Source: Rhodocollybia butyracea (Eukaryota > Basidiomycota > Agaricomycetes > Agaricales > Omphalotaceae). From it: a stretch of DNA of 60,722 nt. The notes beneath the pieces are model-generated. The model was not told the DNA's origin. It ran no database searches and was given only the letters and a program-made list of their open reading frames with translations. Below, one piece after another: positions 36,470 through 46,381 of this stretch. Position 1 is the first letter of the stretch; every line of letters begins with the position of its first letter. The position numbers were made by a program, and so were the translations under genes. The stretch lies in contig JADNRY010000365.1 in the NCBI GenBank assembly GCA_015501585.1, forward strand, positions 1 to 60,722, read 5' to 3'.

Positions 36470-36515
36470 AGAAGTTTAAAAATTTAGCGCTCGGCTGCGT
36501 GATTAGCGCTTTGTG
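36470..36515 (-). promoter_or_regulatory. Paired AGCGCT element upstream of stub F
   Basis: TTTAGCGCTCGGCTGCGTGATTAGCGCT. Two perfect palindromes about 20 bases apart, closest to the consensus. Confidence 0.5.
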
Positions 36516-36526
36516 CAACTGAAGGC

Positions 36527-37680
36527 TGGTGAACCATCGTTTTACTTCCACTCTTTGCACGTACAGCTATTAGCTGTGTCGATGTTGGAGTAGGAAACCG
36601 TGGCGTTAACAGGCATGTCAATGACGGTGAATAAGGCTAGGATGTAAGGTACAACAAGGTAAAATCTAAAATCCAATAATTGTTAACCTGGTTCATTAAG
36701 AACTATAATACTCAATAGATTAGTGTCGCTGTTAGAAGAAGTAAAATCACGAGATTGGGAAACGAGACGAGACTCAACGATGAACGGGATATACACACCG
36801 TGCCCTCTTCGAATTTGTATTCCCCTCTTTCCCATATCCCGCCTCCCATCCCACCTCACATACCTCCCATACCCATACCTCCCCCGCGTTTGCGGTTAGA
36901 TGAGCACATGCGTTTATCGGGATTACCAGGAAGAGGGGGAGGTGGAGGAGGCATCTATGCACCCATACTAGCAGAGTTCCATACAGGGATCTGCTGTGCA
37001 CCCATCGCATGCACGTACCCTGACCCCGGTTAATCGACAACTTGGAGCGATTTAGGACGAGGAGCTTCAAGGGACATTGGTAGATCCAAAGTCTTGTGGA
37101 GGTGGCAGGAGTAGATGTTTCTGTCATTGCTGTGAAATGTATAAGTAAGAACCTCAGAAGTGCACGGGAGTCGAGACAAACGACTCGTATTGAAAGATCT
37201 AAGTAGTACCTGTGAAATGCATAAGTAAGAACTACGTGCATGCGTAAGTACAGTACACTGGATATAAATAAACAAACTTACCCTCAGAAGTGCGCGAGAC
37301 AAACAACTGAGTGGCTAATGGACCGCACGTCCGATATATATGTAAAGGCATGAAACTGCCAAAAAATATACCAAAGTACTCAGATAATCGAAAGTAAAGA
37401 TAAACAGAATAAGAAAACGGAAAACATAGATCCCCCGGGAGGATAAACCTAACAGGGGACAAAACGCGTACCACCAGTACGGAGGCAAAAGCGGGGGACT
37501 CCTCCGAAGTTCTTCCTCCAACAATTGCTAACGGAGGTACACACAGAGGTTGGATAGCAGAACTTCAGAGTAATGAACTGCAGTCTACAATGGAAAATGA
37601 AGGCCGGATTGGTATATCACGTCATGACTCGGACGCATTCAATCAATAGCATTAGACAATTGTATCTGTATCTCTGCCCG
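36527..37680 (-). repeat. Duplicated block with family 2 tail, paired with 27067-28250
   Basis: Near copy of 27067-28250. The minus strand reads AQQIPVWNS, a Pro run and GGMGMGG-like residues near 36830-37010, a fragment of the family 2 C-terminus. It lies 3' of F-box copy G. Confidence 0.6.
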
Positions 37681-37687
37681 AGGAGTC

Positions 37688-40149
37688 TCAAGAGTAACCC
37701 TTTGGGTGTAAGCCTGCAGTTGGTAAATCATCAAAGGGCTGTGAAGGCTTAGTATGGGGTTGACGTAAATGAAGTTCCAGGCCCTGTTCCTTCAGTCGGA
37801 CAAATCGACCAAGCTGTGCTTCCAGAAAAGATTGTGCTGGTCGATAAAAATAAAGATCAAAAGAGTCAAGAGCTTTGTTTTCAACCCGAGCCTCTAGGAA
37901 ATCGGCTAAAGCAACACTTGACCAAGATTCAGAGTCACCTGGGGGCGAGGTTGTGAAAGCAGTCAGTTGGATGTGTCGGAGCTTGGGACATAATGAAGAA
38001 GGATTGTCTGCAGGAAGACCAAGGCGAAACAGGTGGGTGTCTTGCAGGGTGGTACTTGTGTAGCTAAATTGATCATGATTCCCCAAATCCACAAAACAAA
38101 GCAAAGTTAAGTTTGGAACTGACAGCTAGGTTTGTTCCAAGCCTCTTTGTCCGAAAGTGATGCCGAATGATGCCGGTGTTTGCGTATATTGATTGTTTGG
38201 CATCATTTACTTAAAACCATGAGGGAAAATAAGAGATGAAGCTTCTTCCAATTTGGTATTTTTTGAGGGGAGGGCCCTAGTTCAGACGCGAATTTTGCCT
38301 GCCATACGTCCTCCCATAAAGAATTGCTGAACATAATTTTTTCCAAGTCGGCCATGAATATTTGAGTCGAGAATTGCAATGCGCCCCTTTCCGCGGCCAG
38401 CCGTGATGGAATGTCACATTATGTGACAATGTCTATGATTTTAAGTGCGCCCACTCCTACAGGGCGTTATTTCTTCCACAAGACTTGGATAAATAATCCA
38501 AGTCGACAGAAAGTTATATTAGACTATCATTAGTACCCATGCTAGCTGGCCTTTTAATCAAAGCACTTTAAGTAGTTAAACTACCTTGTTTCTTCTGAGT
38601 GCTGATTTTCTAGAGTGACGCAGCTTACTTGCTCAATATCATACGACGAACTAGCTTAAATATTATTTCAAGTGGCCAGTCATTTAGAGTAGCATCTAAA
38701 GTTGAATTGTATCTCTTACAGTAAGGCGTTTGGTACAATAATGGAATAGATATTGAAGTGACATTGACTCCCTGATTTCACGACACCTTGCCGCAAGCCC
38801 CTTCTTGCGAAGGATTACCCGTTCCGGGCCGGAGCTGCAGGGCTTGGCTTTGAACCTAACTGACAGCAGACAGGCTGTCAGTGCTTCTGGTGTCATTGGG
38901 AAATCAAGACCCAGTGTTTCCAAGTTGTCCAATGGCATTCCATGGAATGGGGATCGTGGTGTGGAAAATACCATATTGGTGTACCTGAGAGACAATGATT
39001 TGAGGGAAGGAAAATCCATGACAGACAAGACCTTGGCTGTTCGATCATACATCTGCGTGGTTTGCCTTACAGGAAAATCAACCTGCAAGTCTAACAACAA
39101 TGAAATTAATTTGGTAAAGGTGACTGTTGGAAGGATAAAATCATCTTCACTGGTAAAGCAAAGACCTATTCGAAGGTTTTGCAAAAGTTGGTGTTGCTTT
39201 GCAATGCTATAGAGAAAAGATGGTGGAAAGCAATGTGAGGTTGACACGTTATGCTTCGGACTTCTAGCGTCCAGCCAGAATGAACCTTGATTGAGTGGAC
39301 CATGATTGAACTCAAGAATCTGCAGGGCAGGCATTTGAGAGACACTGAAAAGGTCCAAAAATGGGTCGACGTCACGTATTGACCATAATTGAACTCTATA
39401 GCTGCCGAATTTCAAATAGATGAGGGCTGGGAAGGAAGTAGGTGGTTGTAAAAACGAAAGAAACGTTCTCAGATCTGGTGCAGACATGCAAAGATGGAGG
39501 CAAAGAAGCTTGTGATTGAAACGCTGCAACGACTGCATGAAAGACATCAAGTTTTTAGAGGCCCACAACCGCCAGTTGTTCTGTGTGACACTATCCACAA
39601 ATATGTCTGCATCATGGATGGTAGATCCATAAAGTGATACAGAGATTGGAAGGGTAGCGGAGCGTTCCAGCCACAAATTCACACCAGCGGTCTGTTGAGA
39701 AGCCATCTCTTCGCTCAAGTGAGGGGGAAGATGTATATGCAAAGAGCTCCACAATATGGGAGTATTGATTGCAACACGCCTCCAGTGTCGACATATGGTG
39801 GTCATAAGCAGGGAGCTTGCTTCAGATCACAAACAGCAAACGGATATGCGTCTGATGACAAACAATGAATGAAAATTTCGCCCAGTGTTTCCGAAGGAAT
39901 CCAACGAATAGGAGACATCAGAATCCTGTGTCCTTTAATGTATGTCTCTACTTCATCCTTTTTCCTGAGTAAATCATCTAGAAGAGACTGCAGGCGACTG
40001 ATCTCTGATTGCAAGCATTTGAGCTCATGCTGTGGCTCAACAAGCAGATCTTTGAGTTGGTCAAGTTCTGCAGGCAATGGGACATGATTCATGCCAAGCA
40101 CTGAAGAAAAAGGAGAGCTGGATGTATCCCAGGCGTGCAAAGAACCCAT
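37688..40149 (-). pseudogene. F-box-like protein, copy G, interrupted by a 732-bp element
   Basis: Start at 40149 (MGSLHAWDTSSSPF). The coiled coil and first part of the F-box-like segment run to APCL, where the frame breaks (39802). It continues from TTICRHWRRVAINTPILWSS (38696-39805) through the leucine-rich half to TPEALTACLLSV. There a foreign element (38127-38858) flanked by a 9-bp duplication is inserted. Beyond it the C-terminal part resumes (37688-38104). One frameshift and one insertion make it a pseudogene. The downstream flank and C-terminus are almost the same as in copy D; D lacks the insertion, so the element arrived after the two copies separated. Confidence 0.85.
38127..38858. 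mobile_element. 732-bp non-autonomous TIR element, 9-bp TSD
   Basis: Flanked by the direct duplication ACTGACAGC (38118-38126 and 38859-38867), which is single in every other F-box copy. Ends are TAGGTTTGTTCCAAGCC and, reversed, TAGGTTCAAAGCCAAGCC, an imperfect terminal inverted repeat. No coding capacity. Internal palindromes include TGTCACATTATGTGACA and CTTGGAT-AAATA-ATCCAAG. A 9-bp duplication suggests a Mutator-type or variant hAT transposase acting in trans. Confidence 0.85.
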
Positions 40150-40154
40150 TGTGA

Positions 40155-40215
40155 AAGCTGTTGATCAACAGTTTAAAGTTTAGCGCTGGGCTGTGTGATA
40201 CTTATTAGCACTCCG
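40155..40215 (-). promoter_or_regulatory. AGCGCT element upstream of F-box copy G
   Basis: GTTTAAAGTTTAGCGCTGGGCTGTGTGATA with the proximal AGCGCT intact; the distal site is changed to TTAGCACTC. Confidence 0.45.
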
Positions 40216-40455
40216 AGTACCAAGCCACAGACAGTCACTAGCGCCAAATAATAACGGCTGAAAAATATAGCAAAATTCTATTTGAATTTATTTGTCTTTT
40301 TCAGTGTGAATTACTTGGGAAAAAGACTATCTTTTTTCTGCAAAAAACAAATTGGGAAAGAGTCTGAATTTGCCTGTAATCTATGTTGTTTTCCATGTGA
40401 AAAAGATAAGGAGATTGCTTATCTTTCCCACTTGTGATTAATTAAAATTTTTGCG

Positions 40456-40573
40456 CAGGAAACTAACTGGGCAGGAGCACTCATGTGACCCTGATATGCC
40501 TTTTTAAGAAGCCTGATTAGCAAAAAAGGCATATCAGGGTCACATGGGTGCTCTTGCCCATTTAGTTTCTCTG
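40456..40573. mobile_element. 118-bp foldback element
   Basis: Arms of about 50 bases are near-perfect inverted copies: CAGGAAACTAACTGGGC... and, reversed, CAGAGAAACTAAATGGGC... They share CATGTGACCCTGATATGCC and are separated by about 16 bases. No target duplication is clear. The AT-rich 40250-40455 beside it holds no gene. Confidence 0.7.
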
Positions 40574-40576
40574 AGG

Positions 40577-40943
40577 TAAGTGCTAAAGAGGCGGTTCAGC
40601 TGCCTGCGAGTGATCACTCGCGAGCACTTTTTGCCAAAAATCAATTCCCTAATAAAGTAGGCTGGTCACAAGAGTCACATGACACCATAAATTAGCATTA
40701 TCCCTGTGCTGCCGGGCAATGGCTGTCCCATTCAAGAAGAGGGTTGACACCCTTTTCGATTCAGTTTTTGGCCAGCAATCACACCACATCAAAGATTTTT
40801 CAGGGATCACAAGAAATCTGACAATTTCAAGGGTTGCTCAAGGGAAGTCATCCCATTGTCACAAGGGATGTCAGGTCACAGAAACCAAAAAGTGCTCATG
40901 AGTGATCACTCGCGGGCAGCTGAACAGGCCCTAAAGGTGCTTA
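40577..40943. mobile_element. 367-bp TIR element next to the foldback element
   Basis: Terminal inverted repeats of about 55 bases: TAAGTGCTAAAGAGGCGG... and, reversed, TAAGCACCTTTAGGGCCTG... Both continue with TTCAGCTGC and the palindrome GAGTGATCACTC. A 60-codon open frame inside (40719-40901) looks incidental. Confidence 0.65.
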
Positions 40944-41949
40944 TTGGAGGATAAGATAGGCAGACATGAGAATCGGCATCTTATCACATTGTTAAGCGCC
41001 TTAGGCTGAACTCAACCTGATTCTCAACGTCGCCAATGTCGTCCGAATACTTTACTTCTAAAAAGCTCTTTCCTTGAGATGACAGACAACTCTGCACCAC
41101 CCAGGCTTCTCAAACGCTTCCAACCTCACGACTCTTCTTTCAACTGGTCAACTCCCACCAAACAGATGCATATATCCCTGGAAGTAAACAACACATTGAA
41201 AAAACTTCTGTTGAAGATGATCTTGAAGAAGAATGTGGAAATTACCACACATAACAATAGCCGCAGGGAAAAGTTTCTGGAGAGAGAACTTCTAGCACCT
41301 GCTAAACACACACAGGCTATGGCAGACACTATTCCAGGTGCCGTACCTCCGAGACGGCCAGTGGAAGTGGATATGGATATCTTGGATGTGGAATCCACCA
41401 TATCCATTGATGACAAAGTTTTTGACGGCCTTAGGAAGGACCCCACAATCTTCACAGAACTCATGCCAATCTTGGGCTCTCATGCTATTGTGGAGATGAG
41501 GAAAGCTAATGAAGAAGATGAGAAAGAGAAGCTGAATACCTCTGCAGGAGCTACTGACCGCCAGGGCCAAGCTTCTATTTTTGCAGCCCTGGAACCACCT
41601 GTCCAACTTGTTACTTGAAGCACAGCTGCACCCATACACATTTTTTGAAACTGCATGCCACCACTATGTCTTTCCTCTTGCATTCTTTTACCCACCAACC
41701 GCCGAAAAAATCATCAGTAAAATCCATCTCTACAAACAGTACAGGGTCCCAGGTATGACAACAAAGACTTATGTTATTAGGGTTGTTCAAAGCTAGAGCA
41801 GCGTCACTGACAGCAGCAGCCGCTTGCTTAGAAATCTTAGTTGTCACAAATAGTCACAAATAGTAACTATGTGACCTACTGTGCTGATTCGTAGCTTTTG
41901 TCGCATACTTCACTGTCTTTACTTCTTATTTATCTCAATATACCCTACA

Positions 41950-43141
41950 ATGGCCGGTAAATGGACTGAATCTGAAACCTGGGATCTTATCATGCAGATA
42001 AAACTCTCAGAGAACTTCAAAGTGCTTTATGGGCAGGCTGCTAATGAAGTAAGTACACTGATTCTATTGCAGTTTTGACATGTATTGATAGTATTATCTA
42101 TTTTAGAACTCATCTGGAGACACGAAGCATGCCGTTCATCAGTGCATTGCACTCTCTCTTTGGGCCGGCAATGGAGAAGCTGGTGATGTGAGCAAAACAG
42201 CTGGGCAAGTCAAGAATAGGATTGCCTGGTATGTAATTATCTCTGTTCTATGACCATGCTTGAAAAGACCTTCAAAGAAAAGGTTAAGCTTTTGAAGAAG
42301 ACTGGAGAAGGCATCAAAGAGTGGTATCAGATTTCTCCAACTGGTCCTGACCATGATACTGAACCGCGCACCGTCTCAATTTGGGACCAAATTGTGCTTG
42401 AGCCCAAGCACTTCCCGGATTTGTATTGTGTCTGGAGTACAAAACCAAACCTTGTTCCTATCTGTGCAACAACTGGTGTAGGCCCAAATGGAGGTGAATT
42501 TGTCTTGATTCAGAAGTCCAATGACACCTCCAACAAGACTCAGGAGCCTCATCCACCACTCATATGGCTTCTCAGCCTCCAGTTCCAGTATCCCCTGGTC
42601 CTCTCATTCCGTCGGCACTCTCTGCTTCAAATTCGGCATCATCTGTTATCAGTTCTCCTCTGTCTCCAGTATATTCACCATTGACTCCAAATTCTGTGAC
42701 CAAAGAGAATTCTCAGCCACCCACTTCATGTCAGCAGGCACCTCACTTCTCAGCCTTCTCATCAATCTCTTTCACTGGCAATGGCAAGAAAAAACCCGTT
42801 GCTGTTGCTCCCAAGGCTGGTTTTGAGGATAAGATGATTGGACTTCAACAGTTTGTGTATTCTACTGCAATTTGACATGTATCCATTGTCTTAATGGGTA
42901 TATTCTTAGGGAAATGTTGAAGAATGTGGAGAAGCAGGCTAGCAACACACAGGTGCTCAAACGTCTTCATGAGGAACGGAAAATTGAAGATCAATGCCTG
43001 AAACAGCGCAAGCTGCTCCAGGATGCATGCACGCAGCTGCTCACAGAGTTCCAGTCTAACATTTGGACTGTGGAGCAATACCATAGCAAGCGGAACAAGC
43101 TCAATGAGCTTTATGGGTCACCAAAGAAGGTCACACATTGA
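41950..43141 (+). pseudogene. Harbinger SANT/Myb-like accessory protein, degraded
   Basis: PIF/Harbinger elements usually encode a Myb/SANT-like DNA-binding partner of the transposase. Exon 1 (41950-42048) begins MAGKWTESETWDLIMQIKLS. After a 58-nt intron comes GDTKHAVHQCIALSLWAGNG with VKNRIAW. A second intron starts at GTATGT (about 42229), but its expected acceptor near 42255 is not AG. Then LEKTFKEKVKLLKKTGEGIK and WDQIVLEPKHFPDLYCVW follow. The frame shifts near 42535, giving a Ser/Pro-rich linker (MASQPPVPVSPGPL). Another intron at about 42852-42910 leads to a coiled-coil end (KNVEKQASNTQVLKRLHEER) and TGA at 43139-43141. A lost acceptor and a frameshift mean no full product is expected. 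Confidence 0.65.
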
Positions 43142-43482
43142 GCACTTTTGCCAGAGTGGGACAGCCTTCATTTGGATGCAGACATTGAAGGAGAAGAACT
43201 TTAGGTTAATAAAAAATCTATACCCATTCATTTATTATTTAGTTCTTGTTGTTATTTTGGAATGCTACAATTTCCACAACCAGTTTATGTGTTATGACTC
43301 AATCAATAGTCTCGTCCAAACCTTCACAGTACAAAACTCAGCAGTAAAAATGATAAGAGAAATTAATGAGATTATAGAGCAAGCCTTTCCGTTTGTTGAA
43401 ACCGCTAGGCAAAAAATATATACTCAAACAACTAGGCTCAAGTAAAGTTAGTAACTAGTTTGTAATACAAAACTCACAGAAG

Positions 43483-43884
43483 TTATTATTTGGAGATAGC
43501 TCGACAAATAATAATATGATTACCCTCGGAGATAGCTCAACAAGCAGTAATATGAATCAGAACTATTACTTGGAGATGGCTCAACAAGTAGTAGTGAGTG
43601 TGGTGTCTAGTACTTGGAGATAGCTCAACAAGTAATAGTGAGTGTGGTGTCTAGTACTCGGAGATAGCTCAACAAGTAATAGTGAGTGTGATGTCTAATA
43701 CTTGGAGATAGCTCAACAAGTAATAGGAAGTTGCAACTCGGAGATAGCTCAACAAGTGGCAATTAAAGAAGTATTCACTAGGAGATAGCTCAACAGGTGA
43801 ATGTTAGTGAATACAACTTGGAGTTAGCTCAACAAGATGTATAAATGTGTATTGTAGCTTGGAGATAGCTCAACAAGATACAAT
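43483..43884. repeat. Array of ten hairpins: constant loop, changing paired arms
   Basis: The core GGAGATAGCTCAACAAG occurs ten times, with a few single-base changes. It can itself pair (CTTG/CAAG, GAG/CTC). Each copy is flanked by short arms that complement each other but differ between copies. Examples: TTATTATTTG/CAAATAATAA (perfect, 43483-43514), ACTATTACTTG/CAAGTAGTAGT, ATACAACTTG/CAAGATGTAT and ATTGTAGCTTG/CAAGATACAAT. Units 4-6 are tandem copies of each other, including spacers; the rest differ. The array lies between the 3' ends of the two convergent Harbinger genes. Confidence 0.85.
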
Positions 43885-44022
43885 GAGTTGGTCTGGTGAT
43901 TCACACAAGTGATAACAGCAAACAAGTGGGGGTTTGGATTTAAGAAAAATAATATGTCTACTATACATTGGTAAATCTAGCCTCCTTATATACTGTCGAG
44001 TATGTATTATTTAGGAAATGCT

Positions 44023-44160
44023 GCGGAATGACATCATAACTGTGGAGCACTGGAATGATATCATAACTGTGGAGCTGGAATGATGTCATAACTGCGGAGC
44101 AGTAAGATGACATCATAACTGTGGAGTGTCAGAACTGCGGAGTAGTAGAATGATGTCATG
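44023..44160. repeat. Short tandem repeat with TGA(C/T)(A/G)TCA cores
   Basis: About five imperfect units of 26-30 bases on the pattern GGAATGATGTCATAACTGTGGAGC. The ATGAYRTCAT core is near-palindromic. The repeat lies in the same intergenic gap of the Harbinger element as the hairpin array. Confidence 0.7.
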
Positions 44161-45172
44161 GTGTAACATGCAGTGACTGGTGTTCAATCATTCTAGTGGA
44201 ACTGAAGTTGATTAACAGTATGTTCATGTGTGCAACATTATGCCAAATAATGTAGAGAAAATGAGTAATGAATGTAAAGTGTATATGATAAGTAGAAATC
44301 TTAATGATAGTAGTAGTAGTTGGTTAATAATAATAGAAAAAGATGTGTATATGCTTATAGTTTGGGTATGGGTCATAACATTATGTCTCTTTGCCTCACT
44401 AGCTTCATCTTCAACGCCAATATATTCAGGCTCTAAGTCCATACCACCCTGATCCAAACCATCCTTACTGTTTGGAAGAAAGTATTCTGCACTCTGGGTG
44501 CCTTCAACATCAATGATTGCATTGTGAAGAATAATCCCAATTGTAATCCATCGACAAGCTCGTATGTGGTCAGAATTGCAATTAATTGCAACTCACAAGC
44601 CATTTAAACACCACCAATTTTTTAAACCACCCATACAGTGCTCTGACTGCACACGCAAGCGAGCAAGTGCCTTGTTAAAAATCTGGTTGTCTTGGAGATT
44701 GGCTGCAGGCTTTTTATGAATACAGATCATGCGTTCTGTCACAGGATATGCCGAGTCTCCCCATGCAAACTCATCACCATGAAAAATGAAGTCAGGATAT
44801 TTTGCCGCACAGGTGTATTCAAAGGCAGACACATCATGGGCAGATCCAGTGGGGCCATGAGAGAAGTCAACAATACAGAGCGACAAGGGGACATTGCTAA
44901 TCTATAAGCTCATAAGCAAAAGAAAGGGATGCAAAAGCAGAATAGGCAAAACCTGTACGTTAAGACCATAGTTTGATTTATGTGTATAGTAGGATGTTCC
45001 ATCCTGGCCGGGATGGTGATAAAGAGGGACAATTGTACCATTGTATGTAAGATATCCTCTCACCAAAGGCCCCGGAAGCCAAGGTGAGTGTCTATCCAGC
45101 CTTTCTCCTTCTCCTAAAGATGTCCATGAGTCTGGATCCAGGTATACCCAGATCCATTTCACAGTTACCCAT

Positions 45173-45537
45173 CAGGAAAAGTGTTTTTTTTCCTAGGGGA
45201 CCAAGGGTGGCCTAAGGACAACTAGGTGACCTATGAATCCTATGTCATCCTAGGATTTGGTACTTGTCTTAAGGAACTCACAGTTTCCCAGGATTCCCTA
45301 GGAAGTCCTATGAAGACCAGGGCAAAACTGTGTTTTCCTTAGTTTTCCTTGGTTTTCCCCAAGTTGTCCTGGAATTGTCCTGAGGTATCCTAGGAAATCC
45401 TAGGATATCCTGGGATATCCTGGGAAGCTGTGAGTCCCTTAAGACAAGTGCCAAATCCTAGGATGACATAGGATTCATAGGTCACCTAGTTGTCCTTAGG
45501 CCACCCTTGGGCTCCTAGGAAAAAAACACTTTTCCTG
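45173..45537. mobile_element. 365-bp palindromic MITE
   Basis: The ends CAGGAAAAGTGTTTTTTTCC are inverted copies, and the arms stay almost complementary for about 115 bases (CCTAAGGACAACTAGGTGAC in both). AT flanks both sides, so the target duplication may be 2 bp. The element is made largely of TCCTAGGA-like words. It is inserted within the hAT-like element. Confidence 0.8.
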
Positions 45538-46381
45538 ATGCCTGTGGACCTCAAGGGGCTACCCGTGACCCGCACGAATCTGTGGGAAACGGATACTGGG
45601 ATCCGCAGGTATTTTAACGCAGGTACTTGCAGGTACTTGCGGATCCCAGTCAACACAGGTACTCACAAGTAACTTGTGAGTACCTGCAAGTATTTAGTAC
45701 TTATACATGTAAGGTATGAGTGTGAGATACTCATTAGTACATAGAATAGAGCATGATGTGGGTGGAGAACAGTGGTACTTGACTGATACAAGTCACAGGA
45801 GTTAAAGAGGGACTACATTCATCATGATTGTATAGTACTACAGTGCATATAGCCACTTGTAACTTGCTACATGCTAGGTGGACACATGAGCTACTCAGAC
45901 AAGGTCCAATGCATAGAGGAGAGCATATTCTTGCCCTCCCCACAAATACTTGCAGGCACCTGCAGGTAGCTCAAATTTCCTTGGATCAATACCCATGACC
46001 CACATGGATCTGTGGGAAACAGATACCGGGATCCGCAGGTAGACATACCTGCGAGTACCTGCGGATAACCCAGACTTGTGGACATCTGTAAGGAACTAGG
46101 TGGAATCCTTTGAGCGCGGGTTACAAACCTGGAAACCAAAGTGCGGATACGCTCCGTACTGCCGTCGTTCAGCCGAACTGGGAAAGTTGGTTTGAGATGT
46201 GAAAGGATGCGAGTGTAGAATGGTTCCAAAGTGCCTATGGGATGTAAGACTTGTGTCGGGATTGTCCAAGGGACTAATGTAAGGATGGCAGGTCCGTACA
46301 GGCAATAGAATGAACTCGGCGAGTAAGCCTAAGAGTAGATGAGTTTCCGACTCGAAGGGTAGGACCCACTAAGTGCAAGCA

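Noticed and set aside
43483..43884. Hairpin array read as a CRISPR
   Set aside because: The repeats are short with variable spacing, the flanks are self-complementary rather than unique spacers, and the genome is eukaryotic.
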